A stretch of DNA of 64,000 bases, from assembly GCA_031177985.1 (NCBI GenBank), contig JAPSJW010000002.1:370252-434251 (forward strand). The letters run 5' to 3'. A program made the position numbers and the translations under genes. Shown here in pieces: positions 1 through 8,728 of the stretch; the first letter of the stretch is position 1; every line of letters begins with the position of its first letter. A model generated the notes under the pieces. The model was not told the origin of the DNA, did no database searches, and worked only from the letters and a program-made list of their open reading frames with translations. This DNA is from Microbacteriaceae bacterium. Lineage in GTDB: Bacteria > Actinomycetota > Actinomycetes > Actinomycetales > Microbacteriaceae.

Positions 1-1172
1 ACCGACGAGTAGTCGGTGACCAGCACATCCGCGGCGAGGAAGAGGTCGGCGACATCCGGGTAGCCGGTCACGTCGAGCACCGCGGGCGCGTCGACATCGC
101 GGCCCGGCCGCAGCGAGCGGGAGTGCCCGCGGATGAGGGTCACGTACTCGGGGCCGAGGGCGGCCGTGAACCGTTCGACGTCGAGGTGGTCGACCGTCTG
201 CGGACGATCGTCGCGCCAGGTGGGTGCGTAGAGCACGACGATGCGACCCTCGGGGATTCCGAGTCTCGATCGCACGAGTGCGCCGTCGCCGGTGACGAGC
301 TGATCGTCGCGAGGGTAGCCCTCCTCCCACACCGGCCCCGTCCAGGCATAGGCCCTGCGGAACACCTCGCGGCTATGCGGGTTCTGCGCGAGCAGCACGT
401 CCCAACGTCCGCGCTCCAGGAGGGTCGCGGCGGCCGGCCGGGGTCCCAGCTTCCAGCGGCTGAGCGCGAGCTTCTTCAGCATCGTGCCGTGCCAGGTCTG
501 CAGCACGGTCTGGTGCGCCCGCTTGCGCCAGCGCTTCCGCAGCCAGTCGTTGACCACGAGCAGTCGTGCGGAGGCGCGGGCCTGCCACCATTCAAGGCTG
601 CCCTCCACGACGCGCACCGCCCCATCGGGCAGCGCGATCGACGCGTCGACGGTGCTCCAGTAGCGGATGACGTCGGGCTGCCGGCTGGCGAGCTCCCGGT
701 CGATCGCCCTCGGGTTGCACGAGGCGTTCTGGCCCCAGAAGCTCTCGAAGAAGACCGCCCGCTCGGGGCTGTCGGGCCAGGAGCGGTACTCGCGCTCGAG
801 CCGCGCCTGGTTCGCCTGGCCGCGCTCGTCGTCCCGCAGCGGGGGCTCGATGCGCAGCTCGGCCGCGCCGGTGAGCTCCCACCGGAAGAGCCCCTTCTCG
901 AGCACCGAAGGCGTTGCTCTCGCGGTGGCGGTCGCCCCGGCCTCGAAGGTGTAGCTGCCCGAGGGGAGCGGCAGCGCTTCGGAGCCCCACCGGGCGGCGA
1001 CCGCAGGGATCGTGGCCTCGAAGCGACCGTCGGCCGCCCGGATCGAGCCGGCCACCCGCATCCGTGGGCCGCTGAGGACGGCGGCGCTCGGCGCATCCGT
1101 GTCGTAGCTGCCGGTCAGGACGAACTGGGGCGCGACGGAGTGCTCGAGCCGCGCGGTCTCGACGACGATCAC
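1..1172 (-). CDS. CDP-glycerol glycerophosphotransferase family protein (C-terminus cut by window edge)
   Basis: Probable teichoic-acid-type polymerase that transfers glycerol phosphate (or a related polyol phosphate) from CDP-glycerol to a growing wall polymer at the inner membrane face. The start is a GTG at 1172 that overlaps the TGA of the upstream paralogue (GTGA), so the two are translationally coupled. About 390 codons are visible. The N-terminal ~130 residues are a beta-rich region, and the GT-B-like part carries QTWHGT, VVLYAPTWRDD and, at the window edge, DVLVTDYSS, all hallmarks of the TagF/TagB family. The end lies outside the window. Family assignment is firm; the exact substrate cannot be told. 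Confidence 0.88.
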   Translation of the reverse strand, partial: MIVVETARLEHSVAPQFVLTGSYDTDAPSAAVLSGPRMRVAGSIRAADGRFEATIPAVAARWGSEALPLPSGSYTFEAGATATARATPSVLEKGLFRWELTGAAELRIEPPLRDDERGQANQARLEREYRSWPDSPERAVFFESFWGQNASCNPRAIDRELASRQPDVIRYWSTVDASIALPDGAVRVVEGSLEWWQARASARLLVVNDWLRKRWRKRAHQTVLQTWHGTMLKKLALSRWKLGPRPAAATLLERGRWDVLLAQNPHSREVFRRAYAWTGPVWEEGYPRDDQLVTGDGALVRSRLGIPEGRIVVLYAPTWRDDRPQTVDHLDVERFTAALGPEYVTLIRGHSRSLRPGRDVDAPAVLDVTGYPDVADLFLAADVLVTDYSS

Positions 1173-2404
1173 GAAGCGCCGCTCCGCCGTCGGATCTCGT
1201 CGTACACGCGACCAGTATTGCGGCCGTCGAGGTGACGGTGGTGCGCGGCGCGCACGCTCTCCGTGTGCCCGCGCACCTGGCGGTCGTAGAGCGGGTCGGC
1301 GTCGAGGCGTCTCAGCTGCTCGAGGATGGCGCCCCACGTCGACACCTCGCGCCCGCCGCTGAACCGCTCGTACGGCTCGTAGAGCCCCCGCGACGTGGTG
1401 TAGGCGTCGAGGTCGGGGGCGAGATAGAGGATCGGGCGCCCGGTCAGGCAGAAGTCGTAGGCGATCGAGGAGTAGTCGGTGACGAGCACATCGACCGCGG
1501 GCAGCAGCGGGTTGACGTCGGGGGCCTCGCTGGGCGGCAGCAGCCGGATGCGGTCGCTGCGGCGCGGCCCCTCGGCGTAGTCGCCCACCCCGAGGTGGTG
1601 GGGGCGGATGACCAGGGTCGCCTCGGCCTGCTCGGCCCAGGCGGCGAGCTGCCGCCAGTCCTCCTCGGCGGGAGCTGCTGGGTCGGGCTCACCGTCACGC
1701 CAGGTGGGCGCGTAGAGCACGACCCGGCCCAGCCGATGGCGGGGCAGGAGCAGCCGATCGGCGAGCTCCCGCCTGGCGGCCTCGGGGTCGCGGTTCAGCA
1801 CGACGTCGTCCCGCGGGTCCCCGGTGACGACGACCCGATCGGCCGGCAGCCCGAAGGCGGAGGAGAGCCGCTCCGCCGCCAGGTCGCCCGCGGCAGGCAT
1901 GAGCCGCACGCGCGAGACCGACCTCCGGTACGCGCGCCGCAGCAGCCGCGGAAGCACCCGTGGCAGCACCCCGCTGGCGAAGGTGACGGGAGCGTCGAGC
2001 TGGATGCGCTTGAGCGGGACGCCGTGCCAGAGCTGCACGAGGAAACCGCCCCGGACGGCGTAGCGGTTCACGTCGCCGAGCCCGTGGGTGACGATGACGA
2101 CACCCGCGCGGGCGGTGACTCGGAAGCCCCGCATGCTGTCCTTGAGCACGGCCCGGAATCCGTGCCGCGCTGCTGCAGCCCGGTCGGCCTCCGATCGGGC
2201 GAGCCACACGATCCGCAGCGTCGGGTCGCTCTGCCGGGCGTGCCGGGCGAGCGCGAGAGCGCCTTCGCCGACTCCCGATCCGGATCCGATCGCCCATATC
2301 TCCGACCGACGCCGGAGCACCCGGGTCGCCAGGGCGCCGAGCAGATACAGCGGCGCAGCCGTCAGACGGCGGGCATTCCCGGCGGCGAAGGTGAATCGGG
2401 ACAC
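1169..2404 (-). CDS. CDP-glycerol glycerophosphotransferase family protein
   Basis: Second paralogue of 411 aa. It shows LVQLWHGVPLKRI, VVLYAPTWRDGEPD, RPHHLG and DVLVTDYSSIAYDF in the right order, which are the acceptor/donor-binding motifs of TagF-like enzymes acting on polyol-phosphate polymers. The N-terminus carries a short hydrophobic stretch (AAPLYLLGALATRVL) that may help peripheral membrane association. The start at 2404 faces the third paralogue on the other strand across only about 50 bases, so the two share a divergent promoter region. The stop overlaps the next gene by 4 bases. Start codon is GTG; a later start is possible. Confidence 0.9.
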   Translation of the reverse strand: MSRFTFAAGNARRLTAAPLYLLGALATRVLRRRSEIWAIGSGSGVGEGALALARHARQSDPTLRIVWLARSEADRAAAARHGFRAVLKDSMRGFRVTARAGVVIVTHGLGDVNRYAVRGGFLVQLWHGVPLKRIQLDAPVTFASGVLPRVLPRLLRRAYRRSVSRVRLMPAAGDLAAERLSSAFGLPADRVVVTGDPRDDVVLNRDPEAARRELADRLLLPRHRLGRVVLYAPTWRDGEPDPAAPAEEDWRQLAAWAEQAEATLVIRPHHLGVGDYAEGPRRSDRIRLLPPSEAPDVNPLLPAVDVLVTDYSSIAYDFCLTGRPILYLAPDLDAYTTSRGLYEPYERFSGGREVSTWGAILEQLRRLDADPLYDRQVRGHTESVRAAHHRHLDGRNTGRVYDEIRRRSGAS

Positions 2405-2456
2405 CCGCCAGCCTAACCGGGTGTCTCAGGCGCTCCGGCCGCTGTTGAATAGAGGG

Positions 2457-3752
2457 ATGTCTTTGCGCAGCGATCTGGCCTCGGCCAAGAAGGTCTTCGG
2501 CAACATCATCACCTCGCGGCGCGCGCGTGGAGCGGTCGCGCGCAGGGTCCGTTCGATTCCCGCGCCCGCCCCCCGCAGCATCCGCATCGCCGTCTACTTC
2601 GCCGACGCCCCGGTGAACCTCTACCAGATCCGCCAGTGGTACGCCCCGCTCGCCGAACTCGACAAGCTGCACCGTGTGGCCATCATCGCCCGGTCGCCGA
2701 GCGCGACCCTGGCGCTCTGGGATGAGGCGCCGGTGCCGACGGTGCACCTGCGCAGCATCACCGACCTCGAGGAGTTCGTGCGGCAGCAGGACATCCGCAT
2801 CGTGCTGTACGTGAATCAGAACACCCGGAACTTCCAGATGTTCCGCTACGGCCGCATGTGGCACGTGTTCATCAACCACGGCGAGTCGGACAAGATGTAC
2901 ATGACGACGAACCAGTTCAAGGCCTACGACTACAGCCTCGTGGCGGGCGAGGCGGCGATCGACCGGCTCAACCGCAAGCTCTGGAACTTCGACGTCGAGG
3001 GCAAGGTCATCACGATCGGCCGCCCCCAGGCGGACCACTTCGCCGGCACCCTCCCGTACACGCCCGACGACCGCACGGTCGTGCTGTACGCACCCACCTG
3101 GGAGGGTGACCGCCCCTCGGCCGCGTACGGGTCCATCGCGTCGCACGGAGTGGCGCTGACGGATGCGGTGCTCGCCTCGCCTCGGCATCGGCTGATCTAT
3201 CGCCCGCACCCGCGCAGCGGGGTGATCGACGCCGGCTACGGGCAGGCGGACCGGCGCATTCAGCAGGCGATCACGGAGGCCAATCGTCGCGACCCGTCCG
3301 CGTTCCATGTCTTCGATGACGGCCCCGATCTCGGCTGGCAGCTCGCGGCGGCGGATGTCGCCATCACCGACATCTCCGCGATGGTCTACGACCGCCTGGC
3401 GACCGGTCGGCCGATCCTCGTCACGAGGCCGGTGTCTCCTGATGCGGAGATCGATGAGACCGGGTTCCTCGGCGCAGCGGAGTGGCTGACCGTCGAACGG
3501 GCATCGCACGCGCTGGAGGAGATCGATCGCGTCCAGTCGGACGAGGCGGCGCAGCGCAATCTGACGTTCTGGGCAGAGCGGCACTTCGGCGACACCACCC
3601 CCGGGGTGCCGACCGCACGATTCCACGCGGCGATCGCGCAGCTGCTGGAGGAGTGGGACCGGCATGCGGCGCTGCACAGCGACGACGAGGAGTCGAGCGA
3701 ATCGGATCCGCTCGACGACGAGGACGACGAGGCGATGCCGTCGGGCGGCTGA
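2457..3752 (+). CDS. CDP-glycerol glycerophosphotransferase family protein
   Basis: Third paralogue, 431 aa from the ATG at 2457; the reading frame is open far upstream, but that part overlaps the divergent gene and lies before the likely promoter. Motifs include VNLYQIRQWYAPL near the start, VFINHGESDK, VVLYAPTWEGDRPS, LIYRPHPRSG and ADVAITDISAMVYD; the last is a diverged form of the VTDYSS signature, so this member differs from its two neighbours. The C-terminal ~25 residues are very acidic (Asp/Glu/Ser) and probably disordered. Likely wall-polymer synthesis at the cytoplasmic membrane. Its stop is 5 bases from the stop of the convergent downstream gene. Confidence 0.88.
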   Translation: MSLRSDLASAKKVFGNIITSRRARGAVARRVRSIPAPAPRSIRIAVYFADAPVNLYQIRQWYAPLAELDKLHRVAIIARSPSATLALWDEAPVPTVHLRSITDLEEFVRQQDIRIVLYVNQNTRNFQMFRYGRMWHVFINHGESDKMYMTTNQFKAYDYSLVAGEAAIDRLNRKLWNFDVEGKVITIGRPQADHFAGTLPYTPDDRTVVLYAPTWEGDRPSAAYGSIASHGVALTDAVLASPRHRLIYRPHPRSGVIDAGYGQADRRIQQAITEANRRDPSAFHVFDDGPDLGWQLAAADVAITDISAMVYDRLATGRPILVTRPVSPDAEIDETGFLGAAEWLTVERASHALEEIDRVQSDEAAQRNLTFWAERHFGDTTPGVPTARFHAAIAQLLEEWDRHAALHSDDEESSESDPLDDEDDEAMPSGG

Positions 3753-3757
3753 CCCGC

Positions 3758-4645
3758 CTAGTCGAGCCTCGACGGATCGCCGGCGGGGCCGATCTCGGGC
3801 GCGGAAGGTTCGGGTGCGGCCGGGCCCTCGTGGAGCGGCGGGATGCCCATCAGGGCCTTGCGGGTCGTCTCGTTCAATCCGCGGTCCCTCTTGAAGATGG
3901 GCCCGCGGATGCGGGAGCGGGGCTCCTTCTGCTCCTTGGGCACGACGGGGCCGAGCGACGCCGGGAACTGGGCAGGCGCCGCACCGAAGGCGTCGCGCGA
4001 GGCCTGGATGACACGTCGCCCGAGCAGGTGGTTGCCGGTGCCGCCGATCGCGGCGCCGATGCCGAACGGGATCAGGCGACCGAGCACCGCGCCGCCCTGC
4101 CGGGCAGCGAAGCGCTTCAGGAACATCTTGCGGAGACGGTCCTTGAGCTGGCTCACGACCGCCTTCGGCAGGCTCTTGGTGACCAGCTCCCCCCAGTAGG
4201 CGTTGCGAGCCGGCCCGGCGCCGGTCGCCTGCCCGACCACCTGCTGCACGAGGTCGGTGCCGGCGGAGCCGAGGATGAGGGTCATCACGAGCGCCCGAGC
4301 ACGCTCAGGGTCGTCGATGGCGATGCCGTGCACCTCGGTGACCGACTGCGCGAAGAGCGCGCTCGCCTCGAGGAACCCGACCGTCTCGACCCCCGAGAGC
4401 GCGAGCGACGACACCATGCCGATGCCGGGGATCGCCGCAGACGCACCGACGGCGGCACCACCCGTGGTGACGGCTGCCAGGTACCGGCGCTCGAGGATGC
4501 GAATGATCTCCTCCGGCGAGGCGTTCGGCCGGGAGGCGCGGATCGCGCGGATGTGGGCGAGCACGAGCGGCCGCTGCACGCTCAGCACCCGGTCGACGGT
4601 CTTCTCGATCGGCTCGTTGGGCTGGAGCGCGGCGGCGTTCGGCAT
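3758..4645 (-). CDS. Conserved hypothetical protein with two Gly/Ala-rich amphipathic membrane-type segments
   Basis: A 295-aa protein of unknown function. Residues ~50-95 (around GAAVGASAAIPGIGM) and ~190-215 (LIPFGIGAAIGGTGNHLLGR) are Gly/Ala-rich hydrophobic stretches, and the pattern faintly resembles EcsC-type proteins, but I would not assign that family. The C-terminal ~80 residues are Pro/Arg-rich and likely disordered. Its ATG overlaps the TGA of the exporter ATPase gene (ATGA), so it is the last gene of the nucleotidyltransferase-TagG-TagH operon and may assist polymer export or anchoring. That role is inference from position only. Confidence 0.7.
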   Translation of the reverse strand: MPNAAALQPNEPIEKTVDRVLSVQRPLVLAHIRAIRASRPNASPEEIIRILERRYLAAVTTGGAAVGASAAIPGIGMVSSLALSGVETVGFLEASALFAQSVTEVHGIAIDDPERARALVMTLILGSAGTDLVQQVVGQATGAGPARNAYWGELVTKSLPKAVVSQLKDRLRKMFLKRFAARQGGAVLGRLIPFGIGAAIGGTGNHLLGRRVIQASRDAFGAAPAQFPASLGPVVPKEQKEPRSRIRGPIFKRDRGLNETTRKALMGIPPLHEGPAAPEPSAPEIGPAGDPSRLD

Positions 4646-5382
4646 CAGGTCACTCCGTAATCCGAGTTGTAGCGGTCGAGCACTTCGTTGATCGGTCCAT
4701 CGACCACGAGAGCACCCTTGTCGAGGTAGAGACCACGGGTGCAGAACCGCCTCAGGTCCTTCTCATTGTGCGACACGAAGAAGAGAGTGCGCCCGGCCTT
4801 GAGCATCTCGTCGATCCTGCGGTAGCACTTCTCCTTGAACGCCCTGTCGCCGACCGCGAGCACCTCGTCGACGAGCAGGATCGGCTCTTCGAGTCGCGAG
4901 ATGACCGAGAAGGCGATGCGCACCTTCATGCCGCTCGAGAGGTGCTTGTAGGGGGTGTCGAGGAAGTCGCCGATCTCGGCGAAGGAGATGATCTCGTCGA
5001 ACCGCTCGTCGATCTCCGCACGCTTCATGCCGTGCAGCCCTGCGGTGAGATAGACGTTGTCTCGCACGGTGAGGTCGTCGACGAAGCCGCCGGTGATCTC
5101 GATCAGGGGAGCGACTCCCGCTCCCACCTGCACCCGGCCCTCGTCAGGCAGGATCACCTGGGCGACGAGCTTCAGCAGGGTGCTCTTGCCCTGACCGTTG
5201 CGGCCGACGACGCCGATCGCCTCGCCGGGCTGCACGTCGAACGACACGTCGCGCAGGGCCCAGAACTCACCGGGTCCCGTGCGCCTGCGGCGCCCCGCGA
5301 AAAGGTCTTTGAAGTTGCGCTTGGCGCGCTTGTTCCTCTTGAAGCGGATGCCGGCATCCGTCACCGAGATCACGGGCGCCAC
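4645..5382 (-). CDS. ABC transporter ATP-binding protein, teichoic acid/polysaccharide exporter (TagH/Wzt type)
   Basis: ATPase of 245 aa that powers export of a lipid-linked wall polymer. Visible are Walker A GRNGQGKST (~residue 61), signature LSSGM, Walker B ILLVDE and the switch His in FFVSHN. The N-terminal basic linker (~residues 12-35, RNKRAKRNFKDLF) before the first strand is typical of TagH/Wzt ATPases rather than importers. There is no C-terminal carbohydrate-binding extension. The permease gene lies immediately upstream (1 base between stop and start), so they form one transporter. Confidence in family is high; the exact polymer is inferred from the CDP-glycerol transferases next door. 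Confidence 0.92.
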   Translation of the reverse strand: MAPVISVTDAGIRFKRNKRAKRNFKDLFAGRRRRTGPGEFWALRDVSFDVQPGEAIGVVGRNGQGKSTLLKLVAQVILPDEGRVQVGAGVAPLIEITGGFVDDLTVRDNVYLTAGLHGMKRAEIDERFDEIISFAEIGDFLDTPYKHLSSGMKVRIAFSVISRLEEPILLVDEVLAVGDRAFKEKCYRRIDEMLKAGRTLFFVSHNEKDLRRFCTRGLYLDKGALVVDGPINEVLDRYNSDYGVT

Positions 5383-5383
5383 G

Positions 5384-6190
5384 TCAGATCTCCTTCAGCA
5401 CGGCGCGCAGGCTGCGGCGGAAGATGAGCACGCCGACGAGGAGCAGCAGGGCGGTCATGCCGGCGGAGACGCCCACCGCGAACCAGTCGAGCTGCTCGGG
5501 GAAGAACGCCGCCCGGTAGAGGCTGAAGATGCCGCTCAGCGGGTTGAACGCCCCGAGCACGTGCAGATCGCCCGGGAGGTCGCTGAGCCCGTAGATGATG
5601 GGGCTCGCGTAGAAGAGGAACCGCAGCACGAGCTTCGTCGCCCGCTCCAGGTCGCGGAAGAACACGACGAGCGGCGCCACGATGAGACCGCAGGCCACCG
5701 TCAGCGCCGTCTGCATGACCACGGCGAGGGGGAACCAGAGCGCCTCCCAGTGCAGCTCGGCGCCGGTCGCGATGGCGAAGGCCGCGAGCACGGGCAGACT
5801 CAGCAGGAACTCGATGCCCTTCGACAGCACGAGCCTGCCCACCCAGATGGAGCGGGGGATCGTGGTCGAGCGGATGAGCTTCGACTCCTTGAGGAACGCG
5901 CGCGTGCAGTCCGAGACGGCACCGTTGAACCACATCCAGGGCAGCAGGGCCGCGAGGAGGAAGACGATGTACGGCTCGTGCCCGACCGTGCGCTGGAAGA
6001 CCTGAGTGAAGACGAACCAGTAGATGCCCGCCATGACGAGCGGGTCGAGGATCGACCACACGTAGCCGAGCGCCGACGTCGAGTAGCGCACCTTCAGGTC
6101 ACGGGTCGTCAGCAGCCAGAGCGAGTGGCGGTAGCGAGCGAAAGGCGACCACGTCGAGGGCGCGGCGGCGCTCGCACTGTTCCGGGTCAC
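5384..6190 (-). CDS. ABC-2 type permease of teichoic acid/polysaccharide exporter (TagG/Wzm type)
   Basis: Membrane subunit of 268 aa with about six hydrophobic segments. The N-terminal amphipathic region (WLLTTRDLKVRYSTSALGYVWSILDPL) is the classic start of TagG/Wzm permeases, where the helix lies at the membrane interface. It pairs with the adjacent TagH-like ATPase to move the finished polymer across the membrane. It is followed without a gap by the ATPase gene, and preceded by the nucleotidyltransferase gene 55 bases away, so one transcript is likely. Confidence 0.92.
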   Translation of the reverse strand: MTRNSASAAAPSTWSPFARYRHSLWLLTTRDLKVRYSTSALGYVWSILDPLVMAGIYWFVFTQVFQRTVGHEPYIVFLLAALLPWMWFNGAVSDCTRAFLKESKLIRSTTIPRSIWVGRLVLSKGIEFLLSLPVLAAFAIATGAELHWEALWFPLAVVMQTALTVACGLIVAPLVVFFRDLERATKLVLRFLFYASPIIYGLSDLPGDLHVLGAFNPLSGIFSLYRAAFFPEQLDWFAVGVSAGMTALLLLVGVLIFRRSLRAVLKEI

Positions 6191-6245
6191 GAGGCACCAC
6201 TGTACTCAGCGGTCCCGTGGCGCACGTGAGACGCGGCGGGGAGGA

Positions 6246-6938
6246 TCAGACGAAGAGGTTCGCGCGCTCGAGGTCCTCGGCGAAGTCGATCTCGACGGCG
6301 TAGAGGTCCGAGATGTCGACCGGCTCGACCCTCAGCCCGTCCTGCTCGATCGCGAGCTCGATGCCACGCTCGAAGTAGTCCTGGTCGGCGACGCGCTTCA
6401 GCTGACGCACGAGGGGCGCCTTGTCGCGGCTCGAGATGAAGTTGATGCCGACGGCCTCGCCGAGACCGCCCTTGACGGTCTTCGAGAGCTCCTTGATGTA
6501 GCCCTCGGCGTCCGTCGTGTACTTGACCTCCTCATCCGACACCTTCGCGGTGTTCACGGAGACGAAGGAGCGGTCGCGGTCGACCATCTTCTTGGCGCGC
6601 ACGAGAGCGGCCGGGTCGAAGACGACGTCGCCGTTCATCCACAGCACGCCGCCGTCCTTCGAGGCCTGCAGTGCGCGCAGCAGCGACTTCGAGGTGTTCG
6701 TCTGGTCGTACTGCTCGTTGTAGACGAACGATGCCTGGGGGAACGCCTCGACGATGTACTCGAGCTTGTAGCCGACGACGATCGTGACGCTGGCGTCGTC
6801 GCCGAACGCGGCACGGATGTTGTCGAACTGCTGCTGCATGATGGTGCGGCCGTCGCTGAGCTCGGTGAGAGGCTTCGGCAGGGAGCGGCCGAGGCGGCTG
6901 CCCATCCCGGCAGCGAGGATGACGATCTGAGTGGTCAC
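6246..6938 (-). CDS. Nucleotidyltransferase, LicC/sugar-phosphate cytidylyl- or uridylyl-transferase type
   Basis: A 230-aa NTP transferase. The N-terminus IVILAAGMGSRLGRSLPKPL is the nucleotide-binding signature, and VLWMNGDVVFD carries the metal-binding Asp. The fold length and the region GEAVGINFISSRD resemble LicC-type choline-phosphate cytidylyltransferases, so it may make CDP-choline or another CDP-polyol used to build or decorate the wall polymer made by the neighbouring enzymes. It is the first gene of the leftward operon; a GGAG-like site precedes the start. Substrate is uncertain. Confidence 0.82.
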   Translation of the reverse strand: MTTQIVILAAGMGSRLGRSLPKPLTELSDGRTIMQQQFDNIRAAFGDDASVTIVVGYKLEYIVEAFPQASFVYNEQYDQTNTSKSLLRALQASKDGGVLWMNGDVVFDPAALVRAKKMVDRDRSFVSVNTAKVSDEEVKYTTDAEGYIKELSKTVKGGLGEAVGINFISSRDKAPLVRQLKRVADQDYFERGIELAIEQDGLRVEPVDISDLYAVEIDFAEDLERANLFV

Positions 6939-7129
6939 GGGGTACTCCTGAAGTCAGAGGTGAGGGGCCTTCGCTGGTCGTTTTCCCACTGTTCACCCGA
7001 CGGTGTCGATACGGACACGCCCTTGTGCTTCAATCCACCCTAACGTCGGGCCTGCACCGCACCACCCTCTTGACAACGGTCGTTGTCGTTTCGTGATGCG
7101 GCCTCAGCCGCTCCTGCCCGATTGATACG

Positions 7130-8728
7130 GTGGGATACGTGGACTCCGATTTCGATAGTGCCGACGCGCGCGCGGAGGCATCCGACGCGAGTCCGGTCGA
7201 GTCCGACGCGCCCGTCATGAAGAAGCCGACGGCGCAGCGGACGCGCGCGCCGAGGGGATCCGGCACCCCGGGGACCACCACGTCGACAACCCGCAAGCCG
7301 TCGACGGCCCGTGCGGACGCGGCCTCTGAGGAGGAGAGCGCGCGGCCGGCCAACCCCGCCGCGAAGAAGCCCGCGAGCAGGTCGCGGTCGACGTCCACCC
7401 GATCTCGCTCGGCGTCGAGCACCGCGAGGACGCGTTCGAAGACCGCTGCGGCAGCCGCGGCGGGCACCGTGGTCGCCGCCGAATCGGACGCTGCCGAGTC
7501 GGACGCTGCCGAGACACGCGAAGAGGCGCCCGCGACGGCCGGCAGCACCGTCGTCGCCCCTGAGTCGGACACCGCTGAAGCCCGCGACGACGCGGCCGCG
7601 GCGGTCGAGGCGCCGGCCGACGTTGCGTCGACCGACGCTGGGTCGACCGACGCTGAGTCGACCGACGCTGAGTCGACCGACGTCCAGTCGACCGACGACC
7701 AGTCGACCGACGAGAGCCCGTCCGTCGAAGCCCAGCCCGAGCCTCCCGCCGAAGATGCGGCCGCTCCGGTCGTCGAGTCGCCGACCGAGTCCTCGAGCGA
7801 GACGAACGTTTTGGCACACACCGACGCCGAGCCGCCCCCGGCCGCCGCATCCGTCGTCGCGCCGCGCTCGCCGCGGGGCAAGAGCCCCGCGCGCTCCACT
7901 CCGAAGGCGCGCGCCCCGCGCAAGCCGCGCGCCACCCCGACTCCTCCGCCGGCTCCCGAGAAGCCGAAGGAGGTCGTGCTCAAGGTCGAAGGCCTGCTCA
8001 AGCGGTTCGGAGACAAGACCGCGGTCGCCGGCATCGATCTCGAGATCACGGCGGGGTCGTTCTTCGGCCTGGTGGGACCCAACGGCGCGGGCAAGACGAC
8101 CACGCTCTCGATGGTCACCGGACTGCTGCGACCGGACGCAGGCACCGTCAACGTGCACGGCGCCGACGTCTGGAAGGACCCTGTCGCGGCGAAGCGGAAC
8201 ATGGGTGTGCTGCCCGACCGGCTTCGGCTGTTCGACCGACTCACCGGCGCGCAGCTCCTCCGCTACTCGGGGCAGCTGCGCGGGCTCGACAAGGAGACCG
8301 TGCGCAAGCGCGCCTCCGACCTGTCGGCGGCGTTCGGACTCGACGAGGCCCTCGACCGTCTGGTCACGGACTACTCGGCCGGCATGACCAAGAAGATCGC
8401 GCTGGCGGCGGCGATGATCCACTCGCCCCGCCTGCTCGTGCTCGATGAGCCGTTCGAGTCGGTCGATCCGGTGTCGGCGGCCAACGTGACGGAGATCCTG
8501 CAGCGCTACGTCGCCGCGGGCGGCACGGTCGTGCTGTCCAGCCACAGCATGGACCTCGTTCAGCGCATCTGCGACACGGTCGGCGTCGTCGTGCACGGCG
8601 TGCTGCTCGCGAACGGCTCGATGGACGAGGTGCGCGCGGGGAAGACGCTCGAGGAGCGCTTCGTCGAGCTCGCCGGGGGTCGCACCTCCGCGGAGGGACT
8701 CGAGTGGTTGAACAGTTTCTCCGACTGA
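7130..8728 (+). CDS. ABC transporter ATP-binding protein with long disordered N-terminal extension
   Basis: An ATPase domain of ~240 residues (about 285-532) follows ~280 residues of Ala/Asp/Ser/Thr/Pro-rich low-complexity sequence. The ATPase shows Walker A GPNGAGKTT (~residue 315), a diverged signature YSAGM, and LLVLDEP. The first part contains acidic repeats and the second is Arg/Lys/Pro-rich, so it is a charge-patterned tail with no recognisable domain. It partners with the permease that starts 25 bases before its stop. The substrate is unknown. The start is uncertain: GTG at 7130 is used here, but GTG at 7139 fits a leaderless transcript from the GATACG-like element just upstream. Confidence 0.82.
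   Translation: MGYVDSDFDSADARAEASDASPVESDAPVMKKPTAQRTRAPRGSGTPGTTTSTTRKPSTARADAASEEESARPANPAAKKPASRSRSTSTRSRSASSTARTRSKTAAAAAAGTVVAAESDAAESDAAETREEAPATAGSTVVAPESDTAEARDDAAAAVEAPADVASTDAGSTDAESTDAESTDVQSTDDQSTDESPSVEAQPEPPAEDAAAPVVESPTESSSETNVLAHTDAEPPPAAASVVAPRSPRGKSPARSTPKARAPRKPRATPTPPPAPEKPKEVVLKVEGLLKRFGDKTAVAGIDLEITAGSFFGLVGPNGAGKTTTLSMVTGLLRPDAGTVNVHGADVWKDPVAAKRNMGVLPDRLRLFDRLTGAQLLRYSGQLRGLDKETVRKRASDLSAAFGLDEALDRLVTDYSAGMTKKIALAAAMIHSPRLLVLDEPFESVDPVSAANVTEILQRYVAAGGTVVLSSHSMDLVQRICDTVGVVVHGVLLANGSMDEVRAGKTLEERFVELAGGRTSAEGLEWLNSFSD
7628..7717 (+). repeat. 15-bp tandem repeats in the ABC ATPase gene
   Basis: Six in-frame 15-bp units starting TCGACCGACG encode S-T-D-(A/V/D/E)-x pentapeptides. 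A shorter two-unit ESDAA repeat lies upstream at about 7484-7513. They can expand or contract without frameshift. Confidence 0.75.

Noticed and set aside
7628-7717. Regular short repeats as a possible CRISPR array
   Set aside because: Units are 15 bp, abutting and in-frame within a gene; there are no spacers.
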